Shown here piece by piece: positions 27,832 through 37,892 of a stretch of 45,033 bases of DNA. Both the position numbers and the translations under genes were made by a program. Source of the DNA: Chloroflexota bacterium (GTDB lineage Bacteria > Chloroflexota > Anaerolineae > J102); NCBI GenBank assembly GCA_013152585.1, contig JAADGC010000019.1:1-45033 (forward strand). Reading direction: 5' to 3'. The notes below the pieces were generated by a model that was given only the letters and a program-made list of their open reading frames with translations, was not told where the DNA came from and did not search any database. The stretch's first letter is position 1. Each line of letters starts with the position of its first letter.

Positions 27832-29259
27832 ATGTATCGCAAAGCCAAAATCATCATCAGCGACACCCATGTCGGCGCCGGTGGCCATGCCGAAGGCAAC
27901 AAGCTGGAAGACTTTATTTCGGATGCCAAATTCGTGGCCTGGATTCATGACCTGGTGAATGAGTCCAACCAGCAGGGCATCGAGATGGAATTCATCATCA
28001 ATGGCGACTGGATCGAATTCTTGCAGGTTCCGGAAGTCGCCGTGTTCCAGCCTCGCCAACGCTACGAGACGTCCGCTTATACCGATGTCTCGGAAGCAGC
28101 GGCCCTGCAACGCCTGGAGATTGTGCACAAATGGCACCCCGGTGTTTTTCAGGCCTTGTCCGACTTTCTCAATCCCGGCCTGCCCCGACGCACAGTGACC
28201 ATCCTTTTCGGCAATCACGATCCCGAGCTTGCCTATGCGGCCGTGCAGGAACGGCTGCGCCAAATACTGAATGCCACCAGTGCCGAGGCCGATCTGGTGC
28301 AGTTTGGCCCCCGCATCTATTTCAAGGATGGTGTCTATGCCGAGCACGGCAACGCCTATGTCGAATCGGTCAATCAGTTTACGGATCCCGACCATCCTTT
28401 CGACCCCAAGCATCCAGAGCAAATCGAACGTCCCAGCGGTTCCCATTTCGTCACCCACTTCTTTAACAAACTGGAGTGGGAACGCCCCTGGGTCGATGGC
28501 GTGCATCCGCTGACCTCCCTCATCTTTTATGCTCTGGCTTTCGAGCCCGACTTTGCCCTGCGCGTGCTCAAGGCCTTTCTGCAGGTGGCCCCCGGCATCT
28601 TCATCGAGATCAGCGGCGCCCCTGGCCCCGGAGAAGTCAGTGTTAGCGAACAGTTGCTGGCGCAAATAACCACCCCCGAGCAAGAAGCCGCGGTGGCCGC
28701 TCGACTACAAACAGATCCCGATTTTGCCCGTGCGTTTCGGGCGCAGGTGCAACAGGCCCTGCGCGAAAAAGGAGTGGCTCCCACGCCGCCGCCCACGATT
28801 GCCGCTGCCCCCTCCGACACCCCCCCCGAACTGCGAGCCCGCGAAATTACCGAGCACTACTGGCAATTGCTGGAAGAAGCCGCGGACAAAATCGCCGTGG
28901 AACATAGCGCCCAGGTGGTGCTGTTCGGACACATTCACGAACGGGTGCAGAAACAATTGCCTTCCGGCGCCACCTATCTCAATACTGGCACCTGGGTGTG
29001 GAATGGAAACTTCAGCACCGCTCCCGATCAGGTGTGGCAAGAGCTGTTGCTGCGCCCTGACAAATACAGCCATTTCCGCGACCTCAGCTACGCCCGTATC
29101 GATCACGATGAAGCTGGCGCCATCACCGAAGCCCGGCTGCTGCGCGTGGGCGAAGCCCCACCTCTGCCGCCCAAACCCGGCCCCCTGCCTGATCCCAGCC
29201 CCTGGGCCCAACTCATGCTATGGCTGCGTGTCTCCTGGCGCCGATTCTTCAGTGCTTAG
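27832..29259 (+). CDS. Metallophosphoesterase
   Basis: MYRKAKIIISDTHVGAGG, NGDWIEF, ILFGNHDPEL, VVLFGHIHERVQKQL. Start ATG 27832. Confidence 0.9.
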   Translation: MYRKAKIIISDTHVGAGGHAEGNKLEDFISDAKFVAWIHDLVNESNQQGIEMEFIINGDWIEFLQVPEVAVFQPRQRYETSAYTDVSEAAALQRLEIVHKWHPGVFQALSDFLNPGLPRRTVTILFGNHDPELAYAAVQERLRQILNATSAEADLVQFGPRIYFKDGVYAEHGNAYVESVNQFTDPDHPFDPKHPEQIERPSGSHFVTHFFNKLEWERPWVDGVHPLTSLIFYALAFEPDFALRVLKAFLQVAPGIFIEISGAPGPGEVSVSEQLLAQITTPEQEAAVAARLQTDPDFARAFRAQVQQALREKGVAPTPPPTIAAAPSDTPPELRAREITEHYWQLLEEAADKIAVEHSAQVVLFGHIHERVQKQLPSGATYLNTGTWVWNGNFSTAPDQVWQELLLRPDKYSHFRDLSYARIDHDEAGAITEARLLRVGEAPPLPPKPGPLPDPSPWAQLMLWLRVSWRRFFSA

Positions 29260-29291
29260 GAAGCGTGCAAAAATGAGTTCCCGTTTTCGAC

Positions 29292-29350
29292 CTCCGGGAG
29301 GTGGTCACCGATATTTCGGTGCTGGCAGCACTTCTGACCACCTGCCGGAG
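29292..29350. repeat. 16-bp (one mismatch) inverted repeat enclosing two smaller hairpins
   Basis: ctccgggaggtggtca (29292-29307) / tgaccacctgccggag (29335-29350); inside CCGA-tatt-TCGG and GTGCT-ggc-AGCAC. Confidence 0.85.
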
Positions 29351-29395
29351 CTTACTTCTGGACAAACACTGAGCCCCACGCCTCACGTACCACAC

Positions 29396-30172
29396 ATGAG
29401 AAAAAGTTACCGTTACTTCGACATCGTCATGGCTGCATTCGTGACTGTCCTCCTGCTGAGTAACATTGCCAGCGCTGCCAAGCTCATCGACCTCAAAACC
29501 AGCCTGTTTGGCCTGCGTCTGGCCTTCGATGGCGGCACCTTACTCTTCCCTCTGGCTTACATCTTCGGCGACGTCCTCACCGAAGTCTACGGCTATGCCC
29601 GCAGTCGTAAAGTCATCTGGACGGGTTTTGCCATGGCGCTGCTGATGTCCGTCACCTTTTGGGTGCTGGGTAGGCTGCCCGGCGATCCCCTGTGGGGGGA
29701 ATTCATCCACGAAGGCATGGCCGCGACGGTGCCTGGCCTGCCCGCGGCTGCCGATCCCAGTGCCTTCGGTCAGGCTGCCTATGATGCGATCTTGGGCGGC
29801 GTCAGCAGTGGCGCCATCATCATCGCCAGTCTGGTCGCCTACTTTGCCGGCGAATTCAGTAATTCGTACGTGTTGGCCAAAATGAAACTGCTCACGCAAG
29901 GACGCTGGCTGTGGATGCGAACCATCGGCTCCACGCTTGTCGGTGAAGGCGTTGACACCATCTTGTTTATTTTTACCGCCACCCTGCTGGGCGTCTTCCC
30001 CTGGGCGATCGCCCTCAGCCTCATCGTAGCCAACTACCTCTTCAAAGTCAGCATCGAAGTCCTATTCACACCCATTACCTACACCATCATCAACACCCTC
30101 AAGCGTGTCGAAAACGAAGACTATTTCGACTACGACACCGACTTCAACCCCTTCCGTCTGGCCGAAATTTGA
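29396..30172 (+). CDS. VUT/YhhQ family queuosine-precursor transporter
   Basis: RYFDIVMAAFVTVLLLSNIASAAKLIDL..., GGTLLFPLAYIFGDVLTEVYGYARSRKVIW. Start could also be ATG 29273 in the same frame. Confidence 0.9.
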   Translation: MRKSYRYFDIVMAAFVTVLLLSNIASAAKLIDLKTSLFGLRLAFDGGTLLFPLAYIFGDVLTEVYGYARSRKVIWTGFAMALLMSVTFWVLGRLPGDPLWGEFIHEGMAATVPGLPAAADPSAFGQAAYDAILGGVSSGAIIIASLVAYFAGEFSNSYVLAKMKLLTQGRWLWMRTIGSTLVGEGVDTILFIFTATLLGVFPWAIALSLIVANYLFKVSIEVLFTPITYTIINTLKRVENEDYFDYDTDFNPFRLAEI

Positions 30173-30175
30173 TCT

Positions 30176-31132
30176 ATGCGCCGTTTTATTATCGATACAG
30201 ATACCGCCTCAGATGACGCCATTGCCATCCTTATGGCGCTGCAATGGCCCGATGTCGAAGTCGAAGCCATCACCATCGTTTCCGGCAACATGCCGGTGGC
30301 ACAGGGGAGCCGTAACGCTCGTTACACGGTGGAGCTATGCGCTAAAGAAACGCCTGTCTACGAAGGCTGCACGCGACCCTTGCTGCGTGCGCCCGCACAC
30401 GCTTACTGGTTCCACGGCCCCGACGGCATGGGGGGCATGGACTATCCCTCGCCCCAGCGGCCTCCTGCCCCCGGCCATGCCGTGACCGAACTCATCCGTC
30501 GCTTTGGCCAGGCGCCGGGGGAGATTACCCTCGTCACCCTGGGCCCGCTGACCAACATCGCCACCGCCCTGCAAATCGAACCGCGGCTGGCGCAGTGGGT
30601 GCGCCAGTGTGTGGTCATGGGGGGCGCCGCCTGCACCGTGGGCAATGTCACCCCCGCCGCCGAATATAACATCTGGTGCGATCCCGAGGCCGCCCGCATC
30701 GTCTTCCATTCTGGCATGCCCCTGCTGATGGTGGGGTGGGAACTCTGTCGGGGAGAAGCCAATCTCAGCCAGGCCGAGATGGACGCTGTGCTGGCGCTGG
30801 GCAGCGAACGCGCCCGCTTTGCCATCGAGAGCAACAAACATGCCCTGGCCGCCAGCGTCGACCTGCAGGGGGACCCCGGCCTGGGCCTGCCCGACCCCAT
30901 CGCCATGGCTGTGGCCCTCGATCCCAGTGTCTGTAGCCAGCGCAGCCGCCACTTCGTGGAAGTCTCGTGCGATGACCTCACCCGCGGCATGACCATTGTC
31001 GATCAGTTGCACGTCTCCAGCACCCCTCCGCTACGCGATCCGACCTGGGCCGATAAACAACCCAACATCGATGTCTGCTGGCAGATCGACATCCACCGCT
31101 GGAAGGAAATGCTGACTCAGACCCTGCGCTGA
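30176..31132 (+). CDS. Nucleoside hydrolase (inosine-uridine preferring family)
   Basis: [59 protein letters not shown]. Confidence 0.94.
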   Translation: MRRFIIDTDTASDDAIAILMALQWPDVEVEAITIVSGNMPVAQGSRNARYTVELCAKETPVYEGCTRPLLRAPAHAYWFHGPDGMGGMDYPSPQRPPAPGHAVTELIRRFGQAPGEITLVTLGPLTNIATALQIEPRLAQWVRQCVVMGGAACTVGNVTPAAEYNIWCDPEAARIVFHSGMPLLMVGWELCRGEANLSQAEMDAVLALGSERARFAIESNKHALAASVDLQGDPGLGLPDPIAMAVALDPSVCSQRSRHFVEVSCDDLTRGMTIVDQLHVSSTPPLRDPTWADKQPNIDVCWQIDIHRWKEMLTQTLR

Positions 31133-31174
31133 AAAACGATTCCAGGGGAAGTGCGATCGCCGGCCGGGGGAAAC

Positions 31175-32146
31175 TTAGAAACCACCCAACACATGCTCGG
31201 TGCGCAGCACGCGGCGCGTATGCGTCTCGGAGCGCAGCACCAGCGAGTGCGTGCTGGCATGATTGCGGGTGTAACGCACCCCATCCAGCAGCGGGCCATC
31301 TGTGATGCCCGTGGCCGCAAAAAAGATGTGCTTGCCAGTGACCAAATCGTCCTGGCAGAAGATACGCTGCATATCCAGACCTGCCAGCAACACCCCGTCC
31401 TGTTCCGGCAACGACTGGGGAGCCAGACGCCCCAACATGTGTCCTCCCAGCGCCTTCACCGCACAGGCCGCGGTGATGCCTTCAGCCACGCCGCCCGCCC
31501 CCAGCAACACATCGATATTATTGTTGGGGATGGCGGCCAGAATGGCGCCGGCGATATCCCCTTCGTTATGCAGCGACACGCGAGCTCCGGCCAGACGAAT
31601 CTCCTCGATCAAATTCGCATGACGGGGCCGATCCAGCATGAACACCACCATATCCCGCAGGTCCTTATGTTTGATGCGGGCGATCAGGGCCAGCGTCCAG
31701 GCCGCGGGGGCATCCAAACATTCGGGCACCAGCGCTTTGCCCACGGTGCGGTCCACGACGATCTTCTCCATATAAGCAGCCGGCGCCAGGGCTTGCATCG
31801 TTCCTCGCGGCGACACGCCCACCACTGAGATCGCCCCGGCCCGGCCCTCGATCAATAAATTAGTGCCGTCGATGGGATCCACAACCACATCCATCTCCGG
31901 ACCCAGCCCATTCCCCACCCGGTTGCCGGTATCCAAAGGCGAATGCACGCCGCTTTTGGCCTCCTCGCCGACCACGATAGTGCCTTGCATGTTCAACGCG
32001 TTCAGGGCCGCCAGCATCGCCTGCGTGGCGGCGATATCAGCTTCGGCGCGTTGGCCCAAACCCATCCAGCGTCCGGCTGCCAACGCCGCCTCTTCGGTCA
32101 CACGGGCCAAATCCAGATGCAGATTACGTTCCAGAGATGTGCGCAT
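31175..32146 (-). CDS. glpX: Class II fructose-1,6-bisphosphatase
   Basis: VTEEAALAAGRWMGLG, VVVDPIDGTNLLIEGRAGAISVVGVSPRG, DVLLGAGGVAEGITAACAVKALGG. ATG 32146 preferred over TTG 32149. Confidence 0.93.
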   Translation of the reverse strand: MRTSLERNLHLDLARVTEEAALAAGRWMGLGQRAEADIAATQAMLAALNALNMQGTIVVGEEAKSGVHSPLDTGNRVGNGLGPEMDVVVDPIDGTNLLIEGRAGAISVVGVSPRGTMQALAPAAYMEKIVVDRTVGKALVPECLDAPAAWTLALIARIKHKDLRDMVVFMLDRPRHANLIEEIRLAGARVSLHNEGDIAGAILAAIPNNNIDVLLGAGGVAEGITAACAVKALGGHMLGRLAPQSLPEQDGVLLAGLDMQRIFCQDDLVTGKHIFFAATGITDGPLLDGVRYTRNHASTHSLVLRSETHTRRVLRTEHVLGGF

Positions 32147-34335
32147 CAACTTTCCTCCTTGCCCTGGGGCGGCTGAGAACCACGGTGGTCGAAATCATCG
32201 ATAGCCTGCAAATACTGCTCGGCTCCCCACCGGGTCATGCCCCCATCCAGGATGTGCACGTGCTGATAGCCTTGTTGTCTCAGCGCCGCTGCCGCCCGCC
32301 GGCTGCGCCGCGCCGTGCGACAGACCAGAACGATCTCGCTATCAGGGGGAAGCTGCGCCTGGCCCCTCAGCACACGGGGCAAAGGCACATTTTGGGCCTG
32401 GGGGATGTGCCCGCTGCGAAACTCATGGGGCTCGCGCACATCGATGATCAGCGGTGGGGAAGGAGAATGTAGTTCGGCTGTGAGCTGGCTCGGGCTCACC
32501 ATGGCAAAGGTCTCCGACTCCATCCCCGTCGGCGTCGGCAATGCCAGATGATCATCGGGGCGGGGCAGGTTCTGGCATTCGGCGAATGCCCGCACCTCAC
32601 ATTCATAAATGCACACCGCCGGATCCATGACATGATAGAAAATGGTGGAGATCGCCTCATCTTCTTCCAGAAAATGATCTTCCCCCACCCCTTGCTCAAA
32701 CCCCAACGTTTGCATACGCTCCAACACCTGTCCCCGCACTTTCACAAAAAACACATCGCCCCCTCGCTCCCGATAGGTGCGCAACACCGACTCCAGCATG
32801 TGGATGCCGCTGATATCGATGAGCTGCACATTTTGCATGCGCAACAGCAGGTAGCTTTGCTCGGGATGCCGCTGCAAATTGGCCAGGATGACCTCCTCCA
32901 CATGGTTCGCCGCCCCAAAATAAAGATCGCCCTGGATCTCGAGCACGCCTAACTGCGGGCATTGGGGCCGATGGCCGCTGGGGAGAAAATGACGATAGGT
33001 CTCATCGGGCAGCACAGTCAGCACCCGCGGCATGCTCGTGCGCATGATATAGCGTCCAAACGACATGAGAATGCCCGTAAGCACCGCAAATTCGAGCGGC
33101 AGGAACAGGGTCGCCAGCAGCGTGGAGATCATGATCACCGCATCGCCACGGCTGCCGCGAAACAGCCGCTTCATTTCTTTGCGGTCCACCATGCGAAAGC
33201 CAATCCACAGCAACATGCCTGCCAGGGCAGCCCGGGGAATAAACACGGCCAGTGGGCCGAGAGCGATCATGATCAACAAGACAAACACCCCCGCCAACGC
33301 CGCCGCCAAGGGCGTGCGCGCCCCGGCTTCGAGATTGACGACCGAGCGGTTGAAGGAAGACGAGGCCACGAAACCAGAAAAGAATCCGCTGGCGATATTG
33401 GCCAGACCCTGGCCCACAAACTCCTGATTGGTGTCAAGTCGCTGTCCGGTCTGGGCTGCCAGCGAACGGGTGATGGAAGTCGTCTGCACCAGGCCGATGG
33501 CGCCAATCGCCAGGGCGCCGGTCGACAAGCGTCCGATCAAGGTAAAATCGGAAAAACGCAGCGACGCCAGCGGCGGCAGAACACGCGGCAATTCACCGAT
33601 CACCTGCACACCCCGCTGGTCCAGGCCCCACACGGCAACGGCTATCAAAGCCGCGACTATTCCCAGGAGCGGGCCCGGCGCCTTGGGCGCCCACCGCCGC
33701 AACAGAATAATGATGATCATCGTGCCCACGCCCAGCCCCAAGCTCAGCAAATGCGTCTGAGGCAGGTGCAGTGCGACGGCCCATAAGGTAGCCAGGGGGC
33801 TGGCAGCAGCGATTTGCAGGCGCAAAAGATGCGAGAGCTGGTTGATAATGATGAGAATACCAGCCCCGCCGGCAAAGCCCACCACCACGGCGTCCGATAC
33901 AAAGTTGGCCAACATCCCCAAACGCGTAAAGCCCACTATCAGCCGGAACAAGCCCACCATGATGGCCAACATGCCGGCAGCAGCCACGTATTCGGGCGAA
34001 CCGGGGCTGGCAATGGTAATCAGGACCGAAAATGTGAGCAGGCTGTGGGTGTTGGTGGGGCCGGAATGGGCTTGATTGGAGGAACCCCACAGGGCGGCGA
34101 CAATCGAAGCGACCACAGCCGTGTACAGGCCCATCGCCGGGGGCAGCCCGGCAATCAGGGCATAGGCAATGGCCTGGGGCAGTGCTATGACGGCGACCGT
34201 CAGTCCGGCCACAGCGTCGAAGCGTAAAAAGCTTCGATTATAATGGCGCAGAAAATCAAGTGGCCGCGCAAAATAACTGAAGGAACTCAGTAGCAGTTGG
34301 GAGAAAGGTTGCTCTGTCAGGTCCAGGGTAGACAT
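32146..34335 (-). CDS. SulP-family anion transporter with STAS and C-terminal rhodanese domain
   Basis: FDAVAGLTVAVIALPQAIAYALIAGLPPAMGLYTAVV, STAS-like LIDISGIHMLESVLRTYRERGGDVFFV, rhodanese IIDVREPHEFRSGHIPQAQNVPL...VLVCRTARRSRRAA. Start ATG 34335. Confidence 0.92.
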   Translation of the reverse strand: MSTLDLTEQPFSQLLLSSFSYFARPLDFLRHYNRSFLRFDAVAGLTVAVIALPQAIAYALIAGLPPAMGLYTAVVASIVAALWGSSNQAHSGPTNTHSLLTFSVLITIASPGSPEYVAAAGMLAIMVGLFRLIVGFTRLGMLANFVSDAVVVGFAGGAGILIIINQLSHLLRLQIAAASPLATLWAVALHLPQTHLLSLGLGVGTMIIIILLRRWAPKAPGPLLGIVAALIAVAVWGLDQRGVQVIGELPRVLPPLASLRFSDFTLIGRLSTGALAIGAIGLVQTTSITRSLAAQTGQRLDTNQEFVGQGLANIASGFFSGFVASSSFNRSVVNLEAGARTPLAAALAGVFVLLIMIALGPLAVFIPRAALAGMLLWIGFRMVDRKEMKRLFRGSRGDAVIMISTLLATLFLPLEFAVLTGILMSFGRYIMRTSMPRVLTVLPDETYRHFLPSGHRPQCPQLGVLEIQGDLYFGAANHVEEVILANLQRHPEQSYLLLRMQNVQLIDISGIHMLESVLRTYRERGGDVFFVKVRGQVLERMQTLGFEQGVGEDHFLEEDEAISTIFYHVMDPAVCIYECEVRAFAECQNLPRPDDHLALPTPTGMESETFAMVSPSQLTAELHSPSPPLIIDVREPHEFRSGHIPQAQNVPLPRVLRGQAQLPPDSEIVLVCRTARRSRRAAAALRQQGYQHVHILDGGMTRWGAEQYLQAIDDFDHRGSQPPQGKEES

Positions 34336-34727
34336 CAGAATACATCGATCAACGGGAGCACATGGGGGACAAACAGGCACAAGCCCACGAGTACAGCAAT
34401 GAGGGCCGCCAGCAACACGCCGGCCGCAGCCACATCTTTGGCGATTTTCGCCTGGGGATGATAATCGGGTTGCACCAGATCGACCACCGCCTCGATGGCT
34501 GTGTTCAGGGCTTCGACTGCCAGCACAAAGCCGATGGTCAGGATCAGCAGGGCCCACTCGATGCGATCAAAACCCAACCACCCTCCCAACCCGCCCGCCA
34601 GCACCGCAATTGCCCCATGAATACGCATGTTTCGCTGGCTGCGGAAGAGATGCTGCCACCCGGCGCCAGCGTTGGCAAAAGCGCGGGCCAGGGCTTGCCG
34701 TGAGGAGGGGGGGGCGTTACCCTTCAT
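34335..34727 (-). CDS. Diacylglycerol/undecaprenol kinase (DgkA family)
   Basis: SQRNMRIHGAIAVLA, EWALLILTIGFVLAVEALNTAIEAVVDLV, AKIAKDVAAAGVLLAA. Confidence 0.92.
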   Translation of the reverse strand: MKGNAPPSSRQALARAFANAGAGWQHLFRSQRNMRIHGAIAVLAGGLGGWLGFDRIEWALLILTIGFVLAVEALNTAIEAVVDLVQPDYHPQAKIAKDVAAAGVLLAALIAVLVGLCLFVPHVLPLIDVF

Positions 34728-35169
34728 CGTGCAGCGAACCGACAATCTGATCCTGAAGTGCCCACATCTCGGCCTTTCCCGTAGCGGTGTCGTGATCATA
34801 GCCGAGCAAGTGCAGGGTGCCATGCACGACCAGTAGATCGAGCTCGGCCGCGAGACTGTTGTCGTGGGCTGCGGCCTGACGGGCAGTAAAGGGGAAGGCG
34901 ATGACAATATCTCCTAAATAGGGATCAGTATCCGGGGGGAGGACAAAGTACTCGTTGCCAGACGTAGCCGGGAAGCTGAGCACATCGGTGGGGCCGTCGT
35001 GCCCCCTGTAGCGCTGATTCAGGGCCGCGACTTCGTCATCGTCGGTGATCAGCACGGTGACATCGCCTTGTGCGCCTTGCTGCTGCAACACGGCCGCCAC
35101 GGCTTGACGGATGCGATCTGCGACGACCTGCGTCTGGTAGGGTTCGCGAATCTGAGTTTCGATAGTCAT
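34717..35169 (-). CDS. ybeY: Endoribonuclease YbeY
   Basis: ALNQRYRGHDGPTDVLSFP, VVHGTLHLLGYDHD metal-binding motif. Confidence 0.95.
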   Translation of the reverse strand: MTIETQIREPYQTQVVADRIRQAVAAVLQQQGAQGDVTVLITDDDEVAALNQRYRGHDGPTDVLSFPATSGNEYFVLPPDTDPYLGDIVIAFPFTARQAAAHDNSLAAELDLLVVHGTLHLLGYDHDTATGKAEMWALQDQIVGSLHDEG

Positions 35170-35178
35170 GAAAAAAAC

Positions 35179-37368
35179 TTAAGGATTCAGGACGGGTTGC
35201 GCTTGGGGGTAGGCGTTCGTGGCGAGGCTTTCGGGCGCCGGGTCGCCAGGATAACGGATGCGGGGATGGTGAATGCCCTGCAATACACGGGCAAACGCCT
35301 CGGCTGCTAAGTCCAGGTCTTGCAGCGTAATGGGGCTGTCGTCCAGTTGGCCCGAAAGTAAGCGGCGATTGATGGTGCTGTGGATCAATTCCAGTATCTC
35401 TGCGTGCGTGGCGGGATTGATGGCCCGAACGATGGCCTCGCTGGCATCGGCCAGCATTAAAATGGCGGTTTCCCGCGAGCGGGGGCGCGGCCCACCGTAG
35501 CGAAACTGGCTTTCGTCCACCTCTTCCAGTGTATTTTGCTCCTGGCAGGCTTGATGATAGAAATATTCGACCCGCGAGGTGCCATGGTGCTCGCGGATGA
35601 AGTCGATGATGGGTTCGGGCAGACGGTATTTACGGGCCAGATCCACACCATCACTGACATGGCTGATGATGATGCGAGCGCTGGTGTAGGGATCGAGCCG
35701 ATCATGAGGATTGACGCCTTCGATGTTGTTTTCGATGAAGAAATAGGGGCGTACGGTCTTGCCGATATCGTGATAATACGTGCCCACTCGCGCCAGCAGG
35801 GCATCGGCGCCGATGGCTGTCGCCGCTTCTTCGGCCATATTGCTGACCAGCAAGGTATGATGGTAGGTCCCCGGCGCCTTGAGCAGCAGTTGGCGCAACA
35901 GGGGATGGGTGGGGCGCGAGAGTTCGAGCAATTGCAGGCTGGTGGTAAGCCCGAAGAGTTGGCCCATCAAGTAAAATGACACCAGTGTAAAACTGCTGGC
36001 CAGCACCGCGTTCACCATCACAGCCGTTACCAGCTCCAGGATGGCACGGTCATCCATGATGCCTGTTTGCGGCAGGCGGAAGATGAGCAATGCCACCAGA
36101 TTGGTAAGCATAAGCCAGACGCCGGCCCGCACAAAGCTGTTCATGCGCTCGGCCCGGCCCAGGGCCATAGCCCCGGCCAAAGCACTCAACATGGGGGTGA
36201 CGGTCAGTTCGACATTGCCATCAGTGAGCAGGGCGATGATCACCCCAATCAGGATCACGGCCATCATGGCAATCGGCAGATCGATCAGGGCGCCGATGAG
36301 CATGGCCATGGCTGCCAGCGGGTAAAGATACGGCAGCACCGTGTGCATGGGTATCATCATCTTGGCCACCAGGATAAAGGTGACGATGATGAACAGCAAG
36401 ATCAGGGTTTTGAGGTTGTCGTTCCACAGATGCGGGCGCCGGTAAGAAATAAAACTAACAAAGAGGCTGGTGAGAACCAGTCCCAGCAGGAGGGCGGCGA
36501 CATAATCGCGCCACGTGCGCTGTAAACTCAGTAATCCCAGCGCATCCAGGGCCTCGATATCGAGTGCTTCCACGCGATCCCCTGCCCGCACGATGATCTC
36601 ACCCGAAGAGATCGTGCGGTCGACCGGCTTGATCTGTGCGGCGGCCGCGGCGCGGGCGGCATTCGTGCGCTCGGCATTGAAGAAGGTGTTGGGGCGCAGG
36701 AGCCCTTGCACGAGCACGCTGACCACTTTGGCCTCGTCGTCGTTGAGGCCGAAGCCAATCAGGCTGGGCACTGCCCGCTGAGCATCGGGGAGCTCGCCTT
36801 CACGGATGATCTTCCGCATGGCGAGAGCCAGTACCCGCGTGGTTTCGGAGCTGATGATCTGCCAGCGCTCGGCATCGATTGCCAGGATGAGTTTGGCGAC
36901 GTCGGGGCTGAGCTTCAGGTCGGATATCTGGCCCAGCCAGGAAATTTTCTGGCTGGCGGAGGCGTAGGGGTCCAGGCGAACGACGTCGATGAACTGCTGG
37001 ATGAGCTCGGCACGGGCGATTTGCTGGCGGGCGACGCGCGTTTGTGGCGGATCGAAAACTTTGGGCACGGCGTTGCTGGCGCGCTGCCGGGCTTCGGTGG
37101 TGAGGATTTCGCTCTGGTAGGTAAGGGTGCGGGGCGCCCGAATGTCGACCTGGCTGATGTCGTCGGCCTGTAGTTGCAGGTTACTCGTTGCCGGCCATTC
37201 CACGATCTGGGTGGCGACGATGGCAGCGCAGGTGGCGATGAAAAAGAGTACGAGATTGAAACGCGCCCGCCAGTAGCTGGGATCGCGGGTCCAGCGAGAG
37301 GGGGGGTCGTTTTCAGTTTCGCCGTCGCGTTGCGAGGGCGCCATCAAGGTACGAATTTCTTCGGTCAC
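35179..37368 (-). CDS. 7TM-HD family HDIG phosphohydrolase (PgpH-like)
   Basis: 7TM-HD extracellular region, TM block, LLKAPGTYHHTLLVSNMAEEAATAIGADALLARVGTYYHDIGKTVRPYFFIEN; sits upstream of ybeY-dgkA as commonly seen. Confidence 0.93.
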   Translation of the reverse strand: MTEEIRTLMAPSQRDGETENDPPSRWTRDPSYWRARFNLVLFFIATCAAIVATQIVEWPATSNLQLQADDISQVDIRAPRTLTYQSEILTTEARQRASNAVPKVFDPPQTRVARQQIARAELIQQFIDVVRLDPYASASQKISWLGQISDLKLSPDVAKLILAIDAERWQIISSETTRVLALAMRKIIREGELPDAQRAVPSLIGFGLNDDEAKVVSVLVQGLLRPNTFFNAERTNAARAAAAAQIKPVDRTISSGEIIVRAGDRVEALDIEALDALGLLSLQRTWRDYVAALLLGLVLTSLFVSFISYRRPHLWNDNLKTLILLFIIVTFILVAKMMIPMHTVLPYLYPLAAMAMLIGALIDLPIAMMAVILIGVIIALLTDGNVELTVTPMLSALAGAMALGRAERMNSFVRAGVWLMLTNLVALLIFRLPQTGIMDDRAILELVTAVMVNAVLASSFTLVSFYLMGQLFGLTTSLQLLELSRPTHPLLRQLLLKAPGTYHHTLLVSNMAEEAATAIGADALLARVGTYYHDIGKTVRPYFFIENNIEGVNPHDRLDPYTSARIIISHVSDGVDLARKYRLPEPIIDFIREHHGTSRVEYFYHQACQEQNTLEEVDESQFRYGGPRPRSRETAILMLADASEAIVRAINPATHAEILELIHSTINRRLLSGQLDDSPITLQDLDLAAEAFARVLQGIHHPRIRYPGDPAPESLATNAYPQAQPVLNP

Positions 37369-37390
37369 AGTGCTGCTCGTTGCGGGGTGC

Positions 37391-37840
37391 TTATTGCCCG
37401 CTCAGAAGATGGCGCACAATTTGGTTGATGACCCGGCCATCTGCCTGATTTTTGAATTGGGCCATGAGTTTGCTCATAACCCTACCCATGTCGCGCATCG
37501 ACGTGGCGCCCACGTCGGCGATGACCTGTTTGGCGGCAGCGCGCAGGATCTCGGCATCTATCTGGGGGGGCAGATAGCCTTCGAGGATGGCCAGCTCGGC
37601 CTGTTCGGCAGCGACGAGGTCGGGACGACCGCCCTGCTGGTAGGCGGCGATGCTGTCGTGGCGTTGTTTGGCCTGACGGCGGATGACAGCCAGGATGTCG
37701 TCATCGCTGAGTGGCTGACCGGTGTCTTTTTCGACGCGGGTGATGGCAGTTTTGAGTATACGCAGGGTGCGTTTGCGGGTATCGTCGCCCGCTTTCATGG
37801 CGGTTTTGAGGTCCTGGTTGAGGGTGTCGAGCAGAGGCAT
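37391..37840 (-). CDS. GatB/YqeY domain protein
   Basis: MPLLDTLNQDLKTAMKAGDDTRKRTLRILKTAITRVEKDTGQPLSDDDILAVIRRQAKQRHDSI. Start ATG 37840; the upstream part of the ORF-track protein is the wrong frame of the next gene. Confidence 0.93.
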   Translation of the reverse strand: MPLLDTLNQDLKTAMKAGDDTRKRTLRILKTAITRVEKDTGQPLSDDDILAVIRRQAKQRHDSIAAYQQGGRPDLVAAEQAELAILEGYLPPQIDAEILRAAAKQVIADVGATSMRDMGRVMSKLMAQFKNQADGRVINQIVRHLLSGQ

Positions 37841-37892
37841 GGTTTTCTCTTTCTGGAGTCTGGCAAAATCGAAAAACGCCAGGGGCAGTTTC

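Noticed and set aside
29260-29395. PreQ1 riboswitch upstream of the YhhQ-like gene
   Set aside because: Function would fit, but the sequence does not show the short C-rich loop/A-rich tail of preQ1-I or a class II/III pattern I can recognise; kept only as an unclassified structured element.
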